Shown in pieces: positions 11,486 through 20,800 of a DNA stretch of 23,806 bases. Each line of letters begins with the position of its first letter. Position 1 is the first letter of the stretch. The DNA is taken from NCBI GenBank assembly GCA_040357565.1, contig JBDODJ010000166.1. One strand, 5' to 3'. Made by a program: the position numbers and the translations under genes. A model generated the notes under the pieces. The model saw only the letters and a list, made by a program, of their open reading frames with translations, did no database searches and was not told the DNA's origin. This DNA comes from Cercozoa sp. M6MM. Taxonomy: Eukaryota; Endomyxa: Ascetosporea.

Positions 11486-14484
11486 ACACACACACACACA
11501 CACACTGACACACACACGCACACACACAGTCTTTGTTGTATCTTTCCGTGTGTCTACTCAGTTCGACCTACGATGCGTTCGAACGTGCGATTTACTACCC
11601 GCGCAAATTCGCCGAAGTCGCCGCCGACACTGTCCGCGCGGACGCGGAACATGCGCGTGAAAATGTGCAGAAACCTCTGGTGCCTGTTGCGAGTGCCGAT
11701 GTATTATCTCTACTACCTATTTTACCCCCCCCCCCCCCCCCAGTTCCTATCGTTGTAATTGTGAAGAAAGCAACGGGTGCATTGATGTACGCCGTGGCAC
11801 GCGGCAAGGTGAGCGAAGGTCTCGACTTTGCCGATCGCAATGGACGTGCTGTCGTCATCGTCGGTAGCACACCTGTACCCTATTTCTCATCTCGGGTAGG
11901 GACCCTCACTGCCAGGCCTGCCGCTGCCGAACTATGGCGATCCGCGAGTGACGCAGAAACGCGCCTTTCTCGACCGCAAGCAGCGTGGCCTGTACTCTGC
12001 TGCTCTGTTGCTGTCTGTGTCTGTGTCTGTGTCTGTGTGTGCATGTGTGTGCGTGTGTGTCTGTGTGTCTGTGTGTGTGTGTCTGTGTCTGTGTCTGTGT
12101 CTGTGCGTGTGTGTGTGCGTGTGTGTGTGTGTGCGTGTGTGCGATAGGTATTGATAGGTGTGCCTGTACACAAGCAGGGGCAACGAGTGGTACCAGCAGC
12201 AGGCCTTGCGAGCAGTTAATCAGTCGATCGGCCGCGTCGTTCGACACCGAGGCGACTACGCTTCGATCATTCTGCTCGACGATCGGTAGGCTGCCTGCAT
12301 ACCTGCCCTACTGTATGTGGACATGTGGAAGTAGGTTCACCGAGGGACGCACACAGGACGCCATCACCAAGTGGCTGCGGCCCTTCGTGCGCGTGTCGCC
12401 GTCCTTCCCGTCGCTGCTGTCGCAAGTGCGGCAGTTCTTCGCCTCTGTCGATGCCGTGTCTGTCCGTGGCTTGGGTATACCCCCACCTCCCCCGACCTTG
12501 CTTGGTCTTTATGTAGAATGGTGAGGTTGGACTGACCCAATATTGCATAATGTACAGAGGGCACGCTGGGACAGGTGGCATGCCAGCGTAGCGAGAAACA
12601 ACGGCAACGCGTGGCTCGACGCATCGCGAAAACACTACGCGCAGGCGGCGGCGGCAGTGTGCACGCGCGTTTCAACCCACTGCGCGCCCTGTTGCAGGTA
12701 GGACTTTTCGGTGTGTCTAACCTACTACTGCTTGTCCTCCCTGCCTTGCTGTCCTACTCAAGCCTTCTACGAGTAGGCCGATGCTTGGCGCAAACTGGCC
12801 TCGGCGGATGACCTGGCGGCACCTCTGCGGTACCAGCCGGTGCAGGTCGAAACCACCTCCTCTGTCTTTGGCACCGATCGCGACCTGGATCGCCGACGGA
12901 GTGGTACCCTCACGCTGTGTCGTTCTTGGTCTATGTATGGTGTGTGTGTGTGTCAGTCTCGAACGTCTCGTCCTTCAGTCAGTCCAGTCTGGACATGCGA
13001 CCGACTCGTTCCATGTGAGTTGACTACCCATGTGTTGACTGTAGGGTCGACATGTGTCGTATGTCTGCAGAAGCGAAACGCTCGGTGACGTGCGAACACC
13101 GAAGCGACGAAAGACACTGCGCGAACGCGTGCAGCTTGCCAAGGTGTGTGTGTGTGTCCTTGCGTTTCTCCAGTCGGATGTGTGTGTGTGTGTGTGTGTG
13201 TGTGAGTGTTACGTGTGTATGTGTCCCAGGAGCAAGCAGTTCAGCAGAAGCAAGTTGTACAAGTGCTTTCGCGCCAGCAACGCGAGGAACAAGAGCAGCA
13301 GAAACTCGAGGAAGAGCGCCGACTGGCCGAGACGCGAAAGCAGGAGGAACAGCGACGTGCCGCTGCCTTGCAGAAGCGTCGCGCTGTTGCAGAAGAGCTG
13401 CGTGTCACGTTAACTGCGAGTACGTTTGTTGTCCTTCCTGTCCGAAGTTTCCATGTGCTATTGGTTATTGTGTGTGTGTGCATGTGTGTGTGTGAAGGTA
13501 ACTACGCCCAATCAACGCGGTACCTCGTGGCCATGAAGCGCGTCAATGACACAGCGGCCGCTGCCAAGGTGCCCTTACCCCCTACTCCTCCCAGGAATGT
13601 TTGTTCATTCGGGTGTGTCTGTAGTTGGTCAAGTTGCTGGGCACACTGACGCCTGTGATTCTGCCGCTGCTTGAGGTAGCGTTCTTGTCCATCAGGGGCA
13701 GTAGTATGTATATATATATCTATATATATATATATATATTTATATGTATGTGTATATCTGCATATGTTATGTATCTGAGTGTGTGCTGGAAGGACTGTGA
13801 CAAAAAGGTCCGCCGGGAGGTTCGACGGCACTACAAAGTTCTGCAGTCGCAGCCACTGCCTTTTTCCAAGGTAGGACACTGTGTGTATGTATCTTTATTT
13901 TGCGCCCATCTGTCTGTGTTGCTATGTGTTTGTCTTGTGTCGTCTTAGATGTGCCGCGAGCGTTTCTCAAAGCTGCAGATGCGTCGTTTCGGGCAGGTCT
14001 ATGCGCGGTAAAGTGTCAGGTGGTGACGTGTAGTAGTGTCACGCGTGTATGTTTGTGTGTGTGTGCAGGTACAAGGAGCTGCTGACACGGGCTGCACCAG
14101 GTCTGTTCTCTGTCTGCATAGTGAACTGTGAGATCACACCAATGTGTGTCTGTGTGTTTGTGTTTCTGTGTGTTTGTGTTTCTGTGTGTTTGTGTGTCTG
14201 TGTATCTGTATGTCTGTATGTCCGTGTGTCTGTGTGTCTTTGTGCAGAAGACGACTACAGGGACATCTGGCATAAGCTGGGCGTTTTGTTTTCGGGTGCT
14301 CTGCCTCTGATTCTCTGCACCCTCTTGGTTACCCCCCCCCCCCGTGTCTGCTGGCAGAAGGCGCCAGGAGTGACCGCGAGTTCAATCGACTCGTGCGACT
14401 CATGATGACGGAAGTGCCACTTGCGCTGCGGTAGCTTTCCACTGTTGTGTCTGTGTGTGTCTGTGTCTGTGTGTGTGTGTGTGT

Positions 14485-14567
<83 letters not shown>

Positions 14568-14829
14568 AACTGTGTGTCAACTGTGTGTCAACAATGTCAA
14601 GCTGTTTTGTGTGTCCCAAAAGAGAACACTTCTTCAACACGGTGCGTGAGGGCGCGCCTGCTTCCTTTCTGACCCGGGTACATCGGCTTGGTTAAAACCT
14701 GTGTCTCTGGTGTGGACCTAGGGACTGAACACTGTGTTACGAGCTTTTGCAAAACAGCTCGATCTGTCGGAGCGACGTCAGTACGATGACTTCCGCCAGC
14801 GACTCGAAAGCTCTGCTCCGCCTCGCTGA
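7843..14829 (+). CDS. RTEL1: RTEL1, regulator of telomere length helicase (Fe-S DEAH helicase)
   Basis: Thirty-nine exons join in phase to 1242 residues, near the length of human RTEL1. RTEL1 is an XPD-family 5'-3' DNA helicase that unwinds D-loops, T-loops and G-quadruplexes. Motifs in order: a charged N-terminal extension; RFPFEAY Q-motif region; Walker A SPTGSGKT (131-138); SSRTHSQL; four Fe-S cysteines (C227, C247, C263 and C304 in CPYYL); DEAH (350-353) in [10 protein letters not shown]; a six-Gln run; [35 protein letters not shown]; motif [15 protein letters not shown] (800-812); and [13 protein letters not shown]. The WLRPFVRV block and the CPYYLQR form separate it from FANCJ, DDX11 and XPD. 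The C terminus has a Gln/Glu-rich coiled coil and a harmonin-N-like domain (about 1134-1205: [28 protein letters not shown]). Several introns carry (TG)n, (CA)n or poly-C runs; introns 9 and 20 contain 10-N gaps. Confidence 0.93.
9234..9353. repeat. (TG)n array with assembly gap, RTEL1 intron 9
   Basis: TG repeat on the sense strand within the intron between exons ending at 9217 and starting at 9386. It is interrupted by ten N at 9280-9289, a placeholder rather than a measured length, so the true repeat size is unknown. Confidence 0.95.
10284..10359. repeat. Degenerate TG-rich tract, RTEL1 intron 14
   Basis: TG/TGCG/TGTA-rich imperfect repeat filling most of the intron between exons 10201-10266 and 10365-10492, running almost to the acceptor. 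Confidence 0.8.
10632..10646 (+). repeat. Poly-C tract, RTEL1 intron 15
   Basis: A run of about a dozen C in the intron upstream of exon 10684-10754. It forms part of a C/T-rich stretch leading to the acceptor. Similar C runs occur in introns 11 (about 9787-9796), 21 (about 11725-11742) and 36 (about 14332-14343). Confidence 0.8.
10885..10938. repeat. TG/TGCA-rich tract, RTEL1 intron 17
   Basis: Imperfect repeat of TGTG with interspersed TGCATGTA units, in the intron between exons ending at 10872 and starting at 10998. Confidence 0.75.
11380..11528. repeat. (CA)n array with assembly gap, RTEL1 intron 20
   Basis: CA repeat on the sense strand, with occasional CTGA interruptions, between exons ending at 11373 and starting at 11562. 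Ten N at 11427-11436 mark an unresolved length. This is the clearest case in RTEL1 where CA rather than TG is on the sense strand. Confidence 0.95.
12007..12145. repeat. (CTGTGT)n and (TG)n compound repeat, RTEL1 intron 23
   Basis: Hexanucleotide-like CTGTGT units merge into TG repeats with GC interruptions. They fill the intron between the exon ending at 11991 and exon 12178-12285. Confidence 0.9.
13707..13759. repeat. (TA)n-rich tract, RTEL1 intron 32
   Basis: An alternating TATATA tract with a few interruptions, in the intron between exons ending at 13675 and starting at 13793. It is the only AT-type dinucleotide array of this size in the window. Confidence 0.85.
14446..14568. repeat. (TG)n array, RTEL1 intron 37
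   Basis: About 120 nt of TG repeat, starting with CTGTGTG units, followed by three copies of a CAACTGTGTGT-like unit at 14567-14595. It lies between exon 14358-14430 and the 19-nt exon 14623-14641. Confidence 0.92.
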
Positions 14830-15273
14830 TGTGCGTAGATTACGCAGTCTACTTCTGTTCGGTTCAGTTGCAGCATTACGCTGCGCTAGTTAGCTAGTTA
14901 TGACAGCATTTTATTATACCTGCGTTCAATTCACAGAGGGGCGGTGCTCTCGGAGCTCCGGGCCGATGACGGCGTCAAACAGGCCCTCATAACAACATGA
15001 AACAGTGAGGTGGGACCAACGGACGGGAAACCACTGTTATGGTCATCTTTTTTAATTTTTATTGTATATCAGTACAGTACTGTACCACTTGATGTGCTGT
15101 TTTCGTACCTTTTAAGGGGGCGAGTGTTCGGAGCTTTGGGACCAATAACAGAAAAAATTATCACCCACAAATCAGTAGATAAGCCGCCAGTGTGCGCACT
15201 CGCGTGCGGACACAATTTTAATTGACCTAAGTTCACCTCAGTGAGAACAGAACATTGTGCCTTCTGTGTCCCC
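14830..15273. other. Spacer between RTEL1 and the HEPN-like gene
   Basis: A 444-nt stretch downstream of the RTEL1 stop. It contains AT-rich sequence around 15040-15075 suited to a 3' end and promoter. A short plus-strand open stretch (about 14937-14999) could be an exon, but no partner exon was found. No RNA gene seen. Confidence 0.45.
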
Positions 15274-15833
15274 ATGAGCTTCCAGTATCTTCTGGACAAC
15301 TTGCGCTTCTTGCAGAGCGATGTACACCTCGCTGTCTCGTCGTCGAAGGAATTGGAGTCAATGCTTCGGCAGCTAGGTAGGAATGACGTTTTTCCGGTCT
15401 CGCGGTTCATTTCTCTTGACATCTGTGAGTACAAATAGGCGCAGAAGGCCGGGGACTCCACCAACAGACGACGTCGCTGGAGCACACGCTGCCCAACCAC
15501 GTTCAGCGACGACTGCGGCGCGTCGCTGCTCAGGTAGGATACTACCTCGGAACAACCTGTCGTGTGAAGTCGCGCACTGTGCTCCTTGCAGAGAAATCGC
15601 ATTGTACACGATGTTGACACGATCGAGGTATATTTTAACCACAGCCAGGCGTATGCTGTATGCAGGATGCGTGATGCCCGTGCTGTCTTCCAAAACAATC
15701 GGTCTTGTCGCTGAAAAATCAGTTGAACAACCGCAATTTGTTCCTCAACGATGTCGACACGTGTCGTAGCTACCTGCAGAATCGGATACGTCAACAAGAG
15801 GGCGGTGACGCAAACGGCTGTCTCATCATGTGA
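15274..15833 (+). CDS. Small HEPN-like domain protein with C-terminal CaaX box
   Basis: Four exons, 15274-15376, 15439-15533, 15592-15627 and 15723-15833, join in phase to 114 residues. An N-terminal helix is followed by GAEGRGLHQQTTSLE, a helix LRRVAAQRNRIVHDVD and a final helix. From memory this matches small, mostly bacterial proteins of the form GATGKGLHEK...RNKLVHE, which have a HEPN-like four-helix fold; RNRIVH fits the R-x4-H pattern of HEPN ribonucleases. In some HEPN groups this motif is catalytic, in others not, so activity is open. The last four residues are CLIM, a CaaX box whose Met would favour farnesylation, so the protein may be attached to membranes. The third intron (95 nt) was chosen because its 3' exon restores the family's last helix. 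The exact family name was not established. Confidence 0.7.
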
Positions 15834-16212
15834 TGCAATGGTTCACAAGCGATGTGTCTCCGAGAGAACGAGAACGAGAAGCGAGCGACCGGACGACTTG
15901 GCTAGTATTATTCGAGTTAAGGAAGAATAGCCTTGAAGACAAAGATGGCCGGATGGCCCTTCCTCTAGAACTGCAAAAGGGGAGTTGGGTGGCCCCAGCT
16001 TAGGCGAGGACTGGTACATAGTTGGTTGTTGTAGACTGACTCAGACAAACGTCGGTTATACGAGGCTATACGCTACGCTACGTTAGCTGACTCACTGTTA
16101 GCTGACTCACTCGATAACGGCTGTGCTGTGATACGGTGCGTGTACGTATAGGCAGCATAACAGACGTAGACTTCGTCTCCCCGCCCGCCCGCATCTGGCG
16201 TGGTCCGGTCGG
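15834..16212. other. Convergent spacer with a short tandem duplication
   Basis: A 379-nt stretch between the stops of the HEPN-like gene and the minus-strand gene to its right. A perfect 15-bp unit (GTTAGCTGACTCACT) occurs twice in tandem at 16082-16111. No gene or RNA was recognised. Confidence 0.5.
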
Positions 16213-16469
16213 TTACTCAAAGTCCTCGGAGTTGACGTCGTCGGAAACGCTGCTAAGCGTGCTGGACGGCGACGATGACGGCGACGGCGACAGCGACAGA
16301 CCGGCGACGGGCTGCCCGGTCGGTGCCGGCGCGGTCACGTCGAGCTCGATCGGCGACGGCACAGTGCCCTCGGCGGCGTTGCCGTTATCGTCGTTGTTGC
16401 CCTTCTTTTGCACCTCCTTCGACACATTCATCACGTACCTGTGTCGAGCACACAAAGAGCCATGCACTC

Positions 16470-16516
<47 letters not shown>

Positions 16517-17219
16517 TCCAAATGAGAGGCTACACGTAGGTGGCGGCCACGGCCTTCTGCAGTACAGTGGGCGCCCACTGCTGCCCGACCTTGGTAACGA
16601 CGTCAGATGCCTTCACGGCGGCTTCCGAAACTACATACACACACATATATATCTATATACTAATCTCTGACAAGAGGGCTACCAGAGGCAGGAATGCGCG
16701 GCATGAGGTGCGTGTCGACCAGCGTGACCGAGTACTCGACCGTGGCGTGCACAGTGGCCTGCGCGGTCTGACAGCACTTGGCTACGGCGGCACTCTTGGC
16801 ATCTTGAAGACTCGAACACACGCGATGGCGCACGGCCTGCGCCAGCTCGGCGCGGCACTGCGCGTCCTGCAGCGTCGCCACGCGTGCGCGCACACGCGGC
16901 TCGAACTTGTTACGGAGGCTCTTGAGTGTCTGTACGGTGGACCGAAAGTTCAGCGTGCTCGCGGTCTTGTCGCTGCTCTCGGCATCGACAGTATCGTTCT
17001 GCTCGGCGTCAGCGTCGCTCGTGCTCTGCTCGTCCTGCGTGTTGTCGTCGTTCTTGTCGTGGGCGGTGGCGTCGGCGCACTGCTGCAGCGCCTCGTCGTC
17101 CTTGTGCTCCTCGTCGGGCAGCACGAGGTCGCCCAGCTGGTCCACGTGCTGCAGCAGCTGCTCCATGTGCGAGAACATGAAGGAGTGGATCTCCTGCGTC
17201 TGCGCGGACATGAACACAG

Positions 17220-17270
<51 letters not shown>

Positions 17271-17478
17271 GACGCACCTTGGTGTTCATCTTGAGCTCGA
17301 GCTCACTCTTCTGCTTGGCGATGTTGTCCGTAAGCTGCATCTGCTTCGTCATCAGGTCGTGCATGAGGTCCTGCATCTTGTCGGCCTGCTTGTGCACCTG
17401 CTGCTTCACAAATTCCGGCACATATTGCTCGCTGAGTGACTTGCCCAGCGAGATGCCCCAGTTCAGCACACTGGTCAT
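16213..17478 (-). CDS. Unrecognised 346-residue protein with coiled coil and acidic regions
   Basis: Four exons, 17278-17478, 16683-17199, 16534-16630 and 16213-16438, join in phase. No family is recognised. The N terminus (about 1-100) is amphipathic helix rich in Gln, Lys and Met and should form coiled coil. Residues about 100-140 are acidic and rich in Asp, Glu and Gln. A second helical stretch with Ala, Val and Thr repeats (AKSAAVAKCCQTAQATVHATVEY, then AAVKASDVVTKVGQQ) resembles the amphipathic segments of lipid-droplet or membrane-surface proteins, but this is only a compositional likeness. The tail is Pro/Ser/Asp-rich and ends SEDFE. There is no signal peptide or membrane span. Introns 1 and 3 hold dinucleotide arrays (GT and AC in sense). 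It lies 380 nt downstream of IFT122 on the same strand. Confidence 0.75.
16472..16516. repeat. (TG)n array, intron 3 of the 346-residue gene
   Basis: TG repeat on plus, hence (CA)n in the sense of the host gene, in the 95-nt intron between exons 16534-16630 and 16213-16438. Confidence 0.9.
17222..17269. repeat. (AC)n array, intron 1 of the 346-residue gene
   Basis: AC repeat on plus, (GT)n in the sense of the host gene, making up over half of the 78-nt first intron and starting close to its donor. Confidence 0.92.
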
Positions 17479-17858
17479 CTCAACGTTTCAAATTGCTGTC
17501 TCTGTGTCCACTTGTCGGCTTGCTTTGAGCTGCGCACATTCGGGAGTGAAAATGCTCTGCAACAGAGCAGCGCGGGCCCGGAAACCACGACACCAACGTT
17601 CCCAGCAAAACAAAAAGAAACACTGCACAGACTTCCCAGAGAAGGCGTACCGATAGAGGACGTTTAAGGTTGGTACTAGTGCGTTTGGAGTGCACTACAG
17701 AGAGTTTTATGGCCAAAAGAAGTTTCCGACACTCGCGGGTGGCTACAGTATCAGCTAGCGAGCGTGCCGACCGTGTCACCCATTCAGCATTATTCCTTAT
17801 TTTTAAACAGTTGCTCTGTATCGTTCGTTTTTGCTCTAGTTCCTGATGTAAAAACAAC
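17479..17858. other. Spacer between IFT122 and the 346-residue gene
   Basis: A 380-nt stretch between two minus-strand genes. It should carry the IFT122 3' UTR and the promoter of the next gene. An AT-rich patch near 17795-17815 reads AATAAGGAATAATG in gene sense and could serve as a weak 3'-end signal. Nothing else was recognised. Confidence 0.45.
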
Positions 17859-20800
17859 CTAAAGGGTCGTTGCAAGTGACGGCAGGAGCAAGGGACCACA
17901 CACCGGGCACGCCTTGTGCTGCAGCATGCTGAGCTCGAAGGCATCGGCGAGACACACGCTGCTGCAGCGCGTGCACTGCTGCAGCGGCACTGCCGCCACC
18001 AAGTCACACATCCATTCGCTCTGCTTTACGTTGCCGACATAGCGTGGGAGCACAGTGGAAGCATCCAGCTGTGCCACCTCTCGGGGAGACAGCTGCACTG
18101 GTCGCAGTCGGCGCAGCTGCCTTCTGCGACTTTGGTCTTGCTCTGTGTCGAATTCGACGTGCAGCAACCGCGTCTCGAGGGACGTATGCTTTGGTTTCTG
18201 TGATCACACAGGCACTACTTACGAACATATTAGAAGGTGTCAGTCCGTGTACAGCAACTGTGTCGAGTCTCAAAATGTTCTCCGAGTTGTCTTGCGACTC
18301 GTTTTTCGACTCTTCCTCATCCGCGCTGCGTTCGAGGTTTTGTGAACGGAATATTTTTCCCATGAAAGGCAGAGGAACTTTGTACATTTGGATGCGCCCT
18401 GCGAGCACGTTTTCGGCGCCTGGAGCCTGGAAGTGCGCCAACACGAGCGGTGAACCCGTTGCTGCGCACCTCTCGACCAAGGTGCCACAGCCGGGACACG
18501 CATCGAACGGAAGGAGAGCCTGTTTCAAGCATGCCGAAGCAGTGAAAGCGAGGTAGAAATAGGAAAAAGGGGAGATACCGGGAGTGTGGTCGCACACCGA
18601 GCGCACATTGGAGAGACTGCCTCTTCCTGCTCTGTCATGGTAAGAGCAGTGATGCAGTTAGAGTTGTTTTAAGTGACACTGTGTAGAAGTACCAGCAACT
18701 TCACCCTCCATACACAAAGAGGCATAACGAAAGCGCAGGGCCAGCTTTCGAACTACAACTTGACAAACTACACAGAACGAAACACAGTTTCACTGACTGC
18801 AGTACCTCTCTTCCTCTCCATCGTATTGTGCAGTGGTAGAAACTGCAGCTCTTGGAGTGCCTTTTCTGTCAATCATAGCACCATCTACTGTGTTTATGTC
18901 TCAGTGATACACGCGATGAACACTTGTTGATGTACCTGCAGTTCGTAAGGCACCAATGCTCAGCGCAACCTCAACGACTGTTTCCAGAGCTTTCGAGACC
19001 CGCAGTGTAGCAATCCTGGCATGGATGTCCACAGGTGCGACATCAACATGCAATAAGGTCGCGTCACTCTTGAGTTCATCAGAGTGCGAGCGCTGGGCAA
19101 GCCATTGCAGTGCGTATCGCGCGGTGTGGTTGCACACAAAGAGGGCACTGTGAAGAGCGACTTCCGCAGTGATATCGCACGTCTCCTTTGTCTCGGTGTA
19201 ATCGTGAATGTTCGCGTAAGCCACGCACAGTCGCGCTGTCAGTTGAAGGCGTTGTCGCTCTTTCTCTGATACACAGGGCTTGAATTACCTATGAAGGGGC
19301 ACTTATATGACCAATGATACCGTCAGACTCCACACTGCGCAGCATCGTGCAGATTGAGGCTGCTTGACGATAATCCTCGCACTGTATCAACGACCGCAAA
19401 ACTCGGTTTCCAGTCTGTCTGGCGGCTGCCGCGTGCTCATCTGCATTTCTCGATAACGTGAAAACTACTCAGAGAATCATCATATCGTACCAGATGAGTT
19501 GGCACTTGCTGCGATGAGTGCGGCCATTGCCTTCGGCAGCTGGCCTTGCTCGCAGAGGTGCTGCGCGTATTTTGAGAGGCAGTCGCGCTTCACCTCATCA
19601 GACGCATCGCGCAATGTCTCAAGCAACATATCCCACTTCTGCGCTTTCGCAAGCAAGCGAAGCACATCGCCGGCATGACCCAAGCGCATCAAGATGATCT
19701 TTGCCTTCTTTGCCCACTTCAATCGTTCTTCGTCCGTGTACTGTGATAAGAAACTGTACTCAATTCATTGTTAGTAGTATGAACGGCCGACCTTTTCGGA
19801 GTAGGCACAGTCGGCCAGCCATGTGGCGGCTTCGCGTTGAACCGCCTGTTCGCAGGGCACTTCGATGTGCTGCAGGGAACACAACATTTTAATCTGTCTA
19901 TAACTGGATGACTGAATGAGCTAGAACGTTGGTACGGAAGCAAGAATATCGGGGAGGTCGCGCAGCATGCACAAACGTATCAGGCGAAGGCCTTGGGATT
20001 CGTGAAGTGCCAAAGCCTCGGCTGCTTCTCGGCTTTTTCCTGCATTGTGCACACAAAGCGCTCCGATGTCAGCAGACACGTGTGGTGTAGGTAGTACCTT
20101 TTTCGTCCAACCACGCAGCGATGAGAACTGCAAGCTGCGCTTGCGTGTCGCCAGCTTTCACTTCATGAGGTGTCAGAGACAGCTTATTGTCGAATCTGTC
20201 GACAAGTCGTTTCATTTGAGGCACCACCTCTGTCAAGTCAATGTTGCTCAAGGCTTTGTTGTCACTATAACGGAAAGGTATTTTGTTGACTATAATAGCA
20301 CTAATGGAAATCAGAAGAAGGTGATTTAACGCACACAATGAGACGCCTTGCGGCGACAAAGTCACACAAAGCAACGCGCATGGAAAGCGCCTTGATGGGC
20401 AACTTGGCTTGTATCCACAGTCGCTCAGCTTGACCGAAACGACCATTGATTGCTGCAGAGTCAGCGCGAATAGACAAGCTCATGCGAGGCTCAGCAGTCA
20501 CTGGGTCCGAGTTGCGAAGAGCGTGCAATTCGGCTTGGTACATCCGCACTCGTCGGGCAGCGTCCGCGTCACCGAGACGCAGCGCCACACGAGCGGCTAT
20601 GTCCAAGTTGAGTCGCTGCAGCGCCGATTGCAGAAGAAAACGCCAGTCGCAGTCATTGTTGACAAAGCAGGCCACCTCGAAGCACTGCTCCCACTGCTGC
20701 TTTCGAATGTACCGATGCATGGCATCGACAAGACTTGCAAGGGCGCGAATTTGCGTCACACGCCGGTTCAAAACGGTGATGCAAAGTCCGCTGCACGCGA

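Noticed and set aside
7843-12474. Assignment of the helicase to FANCJ/BRIP1, DDX11 or XPD
   Set aside because: The CPYYLQR form, the WLRPFVRV block after motif VI and the C-terminal harmonin-N-like domain fit RTEL1 better.
14449-14566. Tandem repeat considered as a CRISPR array or telomere-like repeat
   Set aside because: It is a plain (TG)n microsatellite without spacers or telomere units, and the window is eukaryotic nuclear DNA.
14936-15151. Two similar GC-rich segments (about 14936-14970 and 15114-15150)
   Set aside because: They share only a TCGGAGCT core and scattered matches, and the alignment needs gaps, so a repeat or duplicated exon is not supported.
15069-15797. 242-codon minus-strand open frame
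   Set aside because: It is antisense to all four exons of the HEPN-like gene, whose plus-strand reading matches a known motif pattern; the minus product has no recognisable features.
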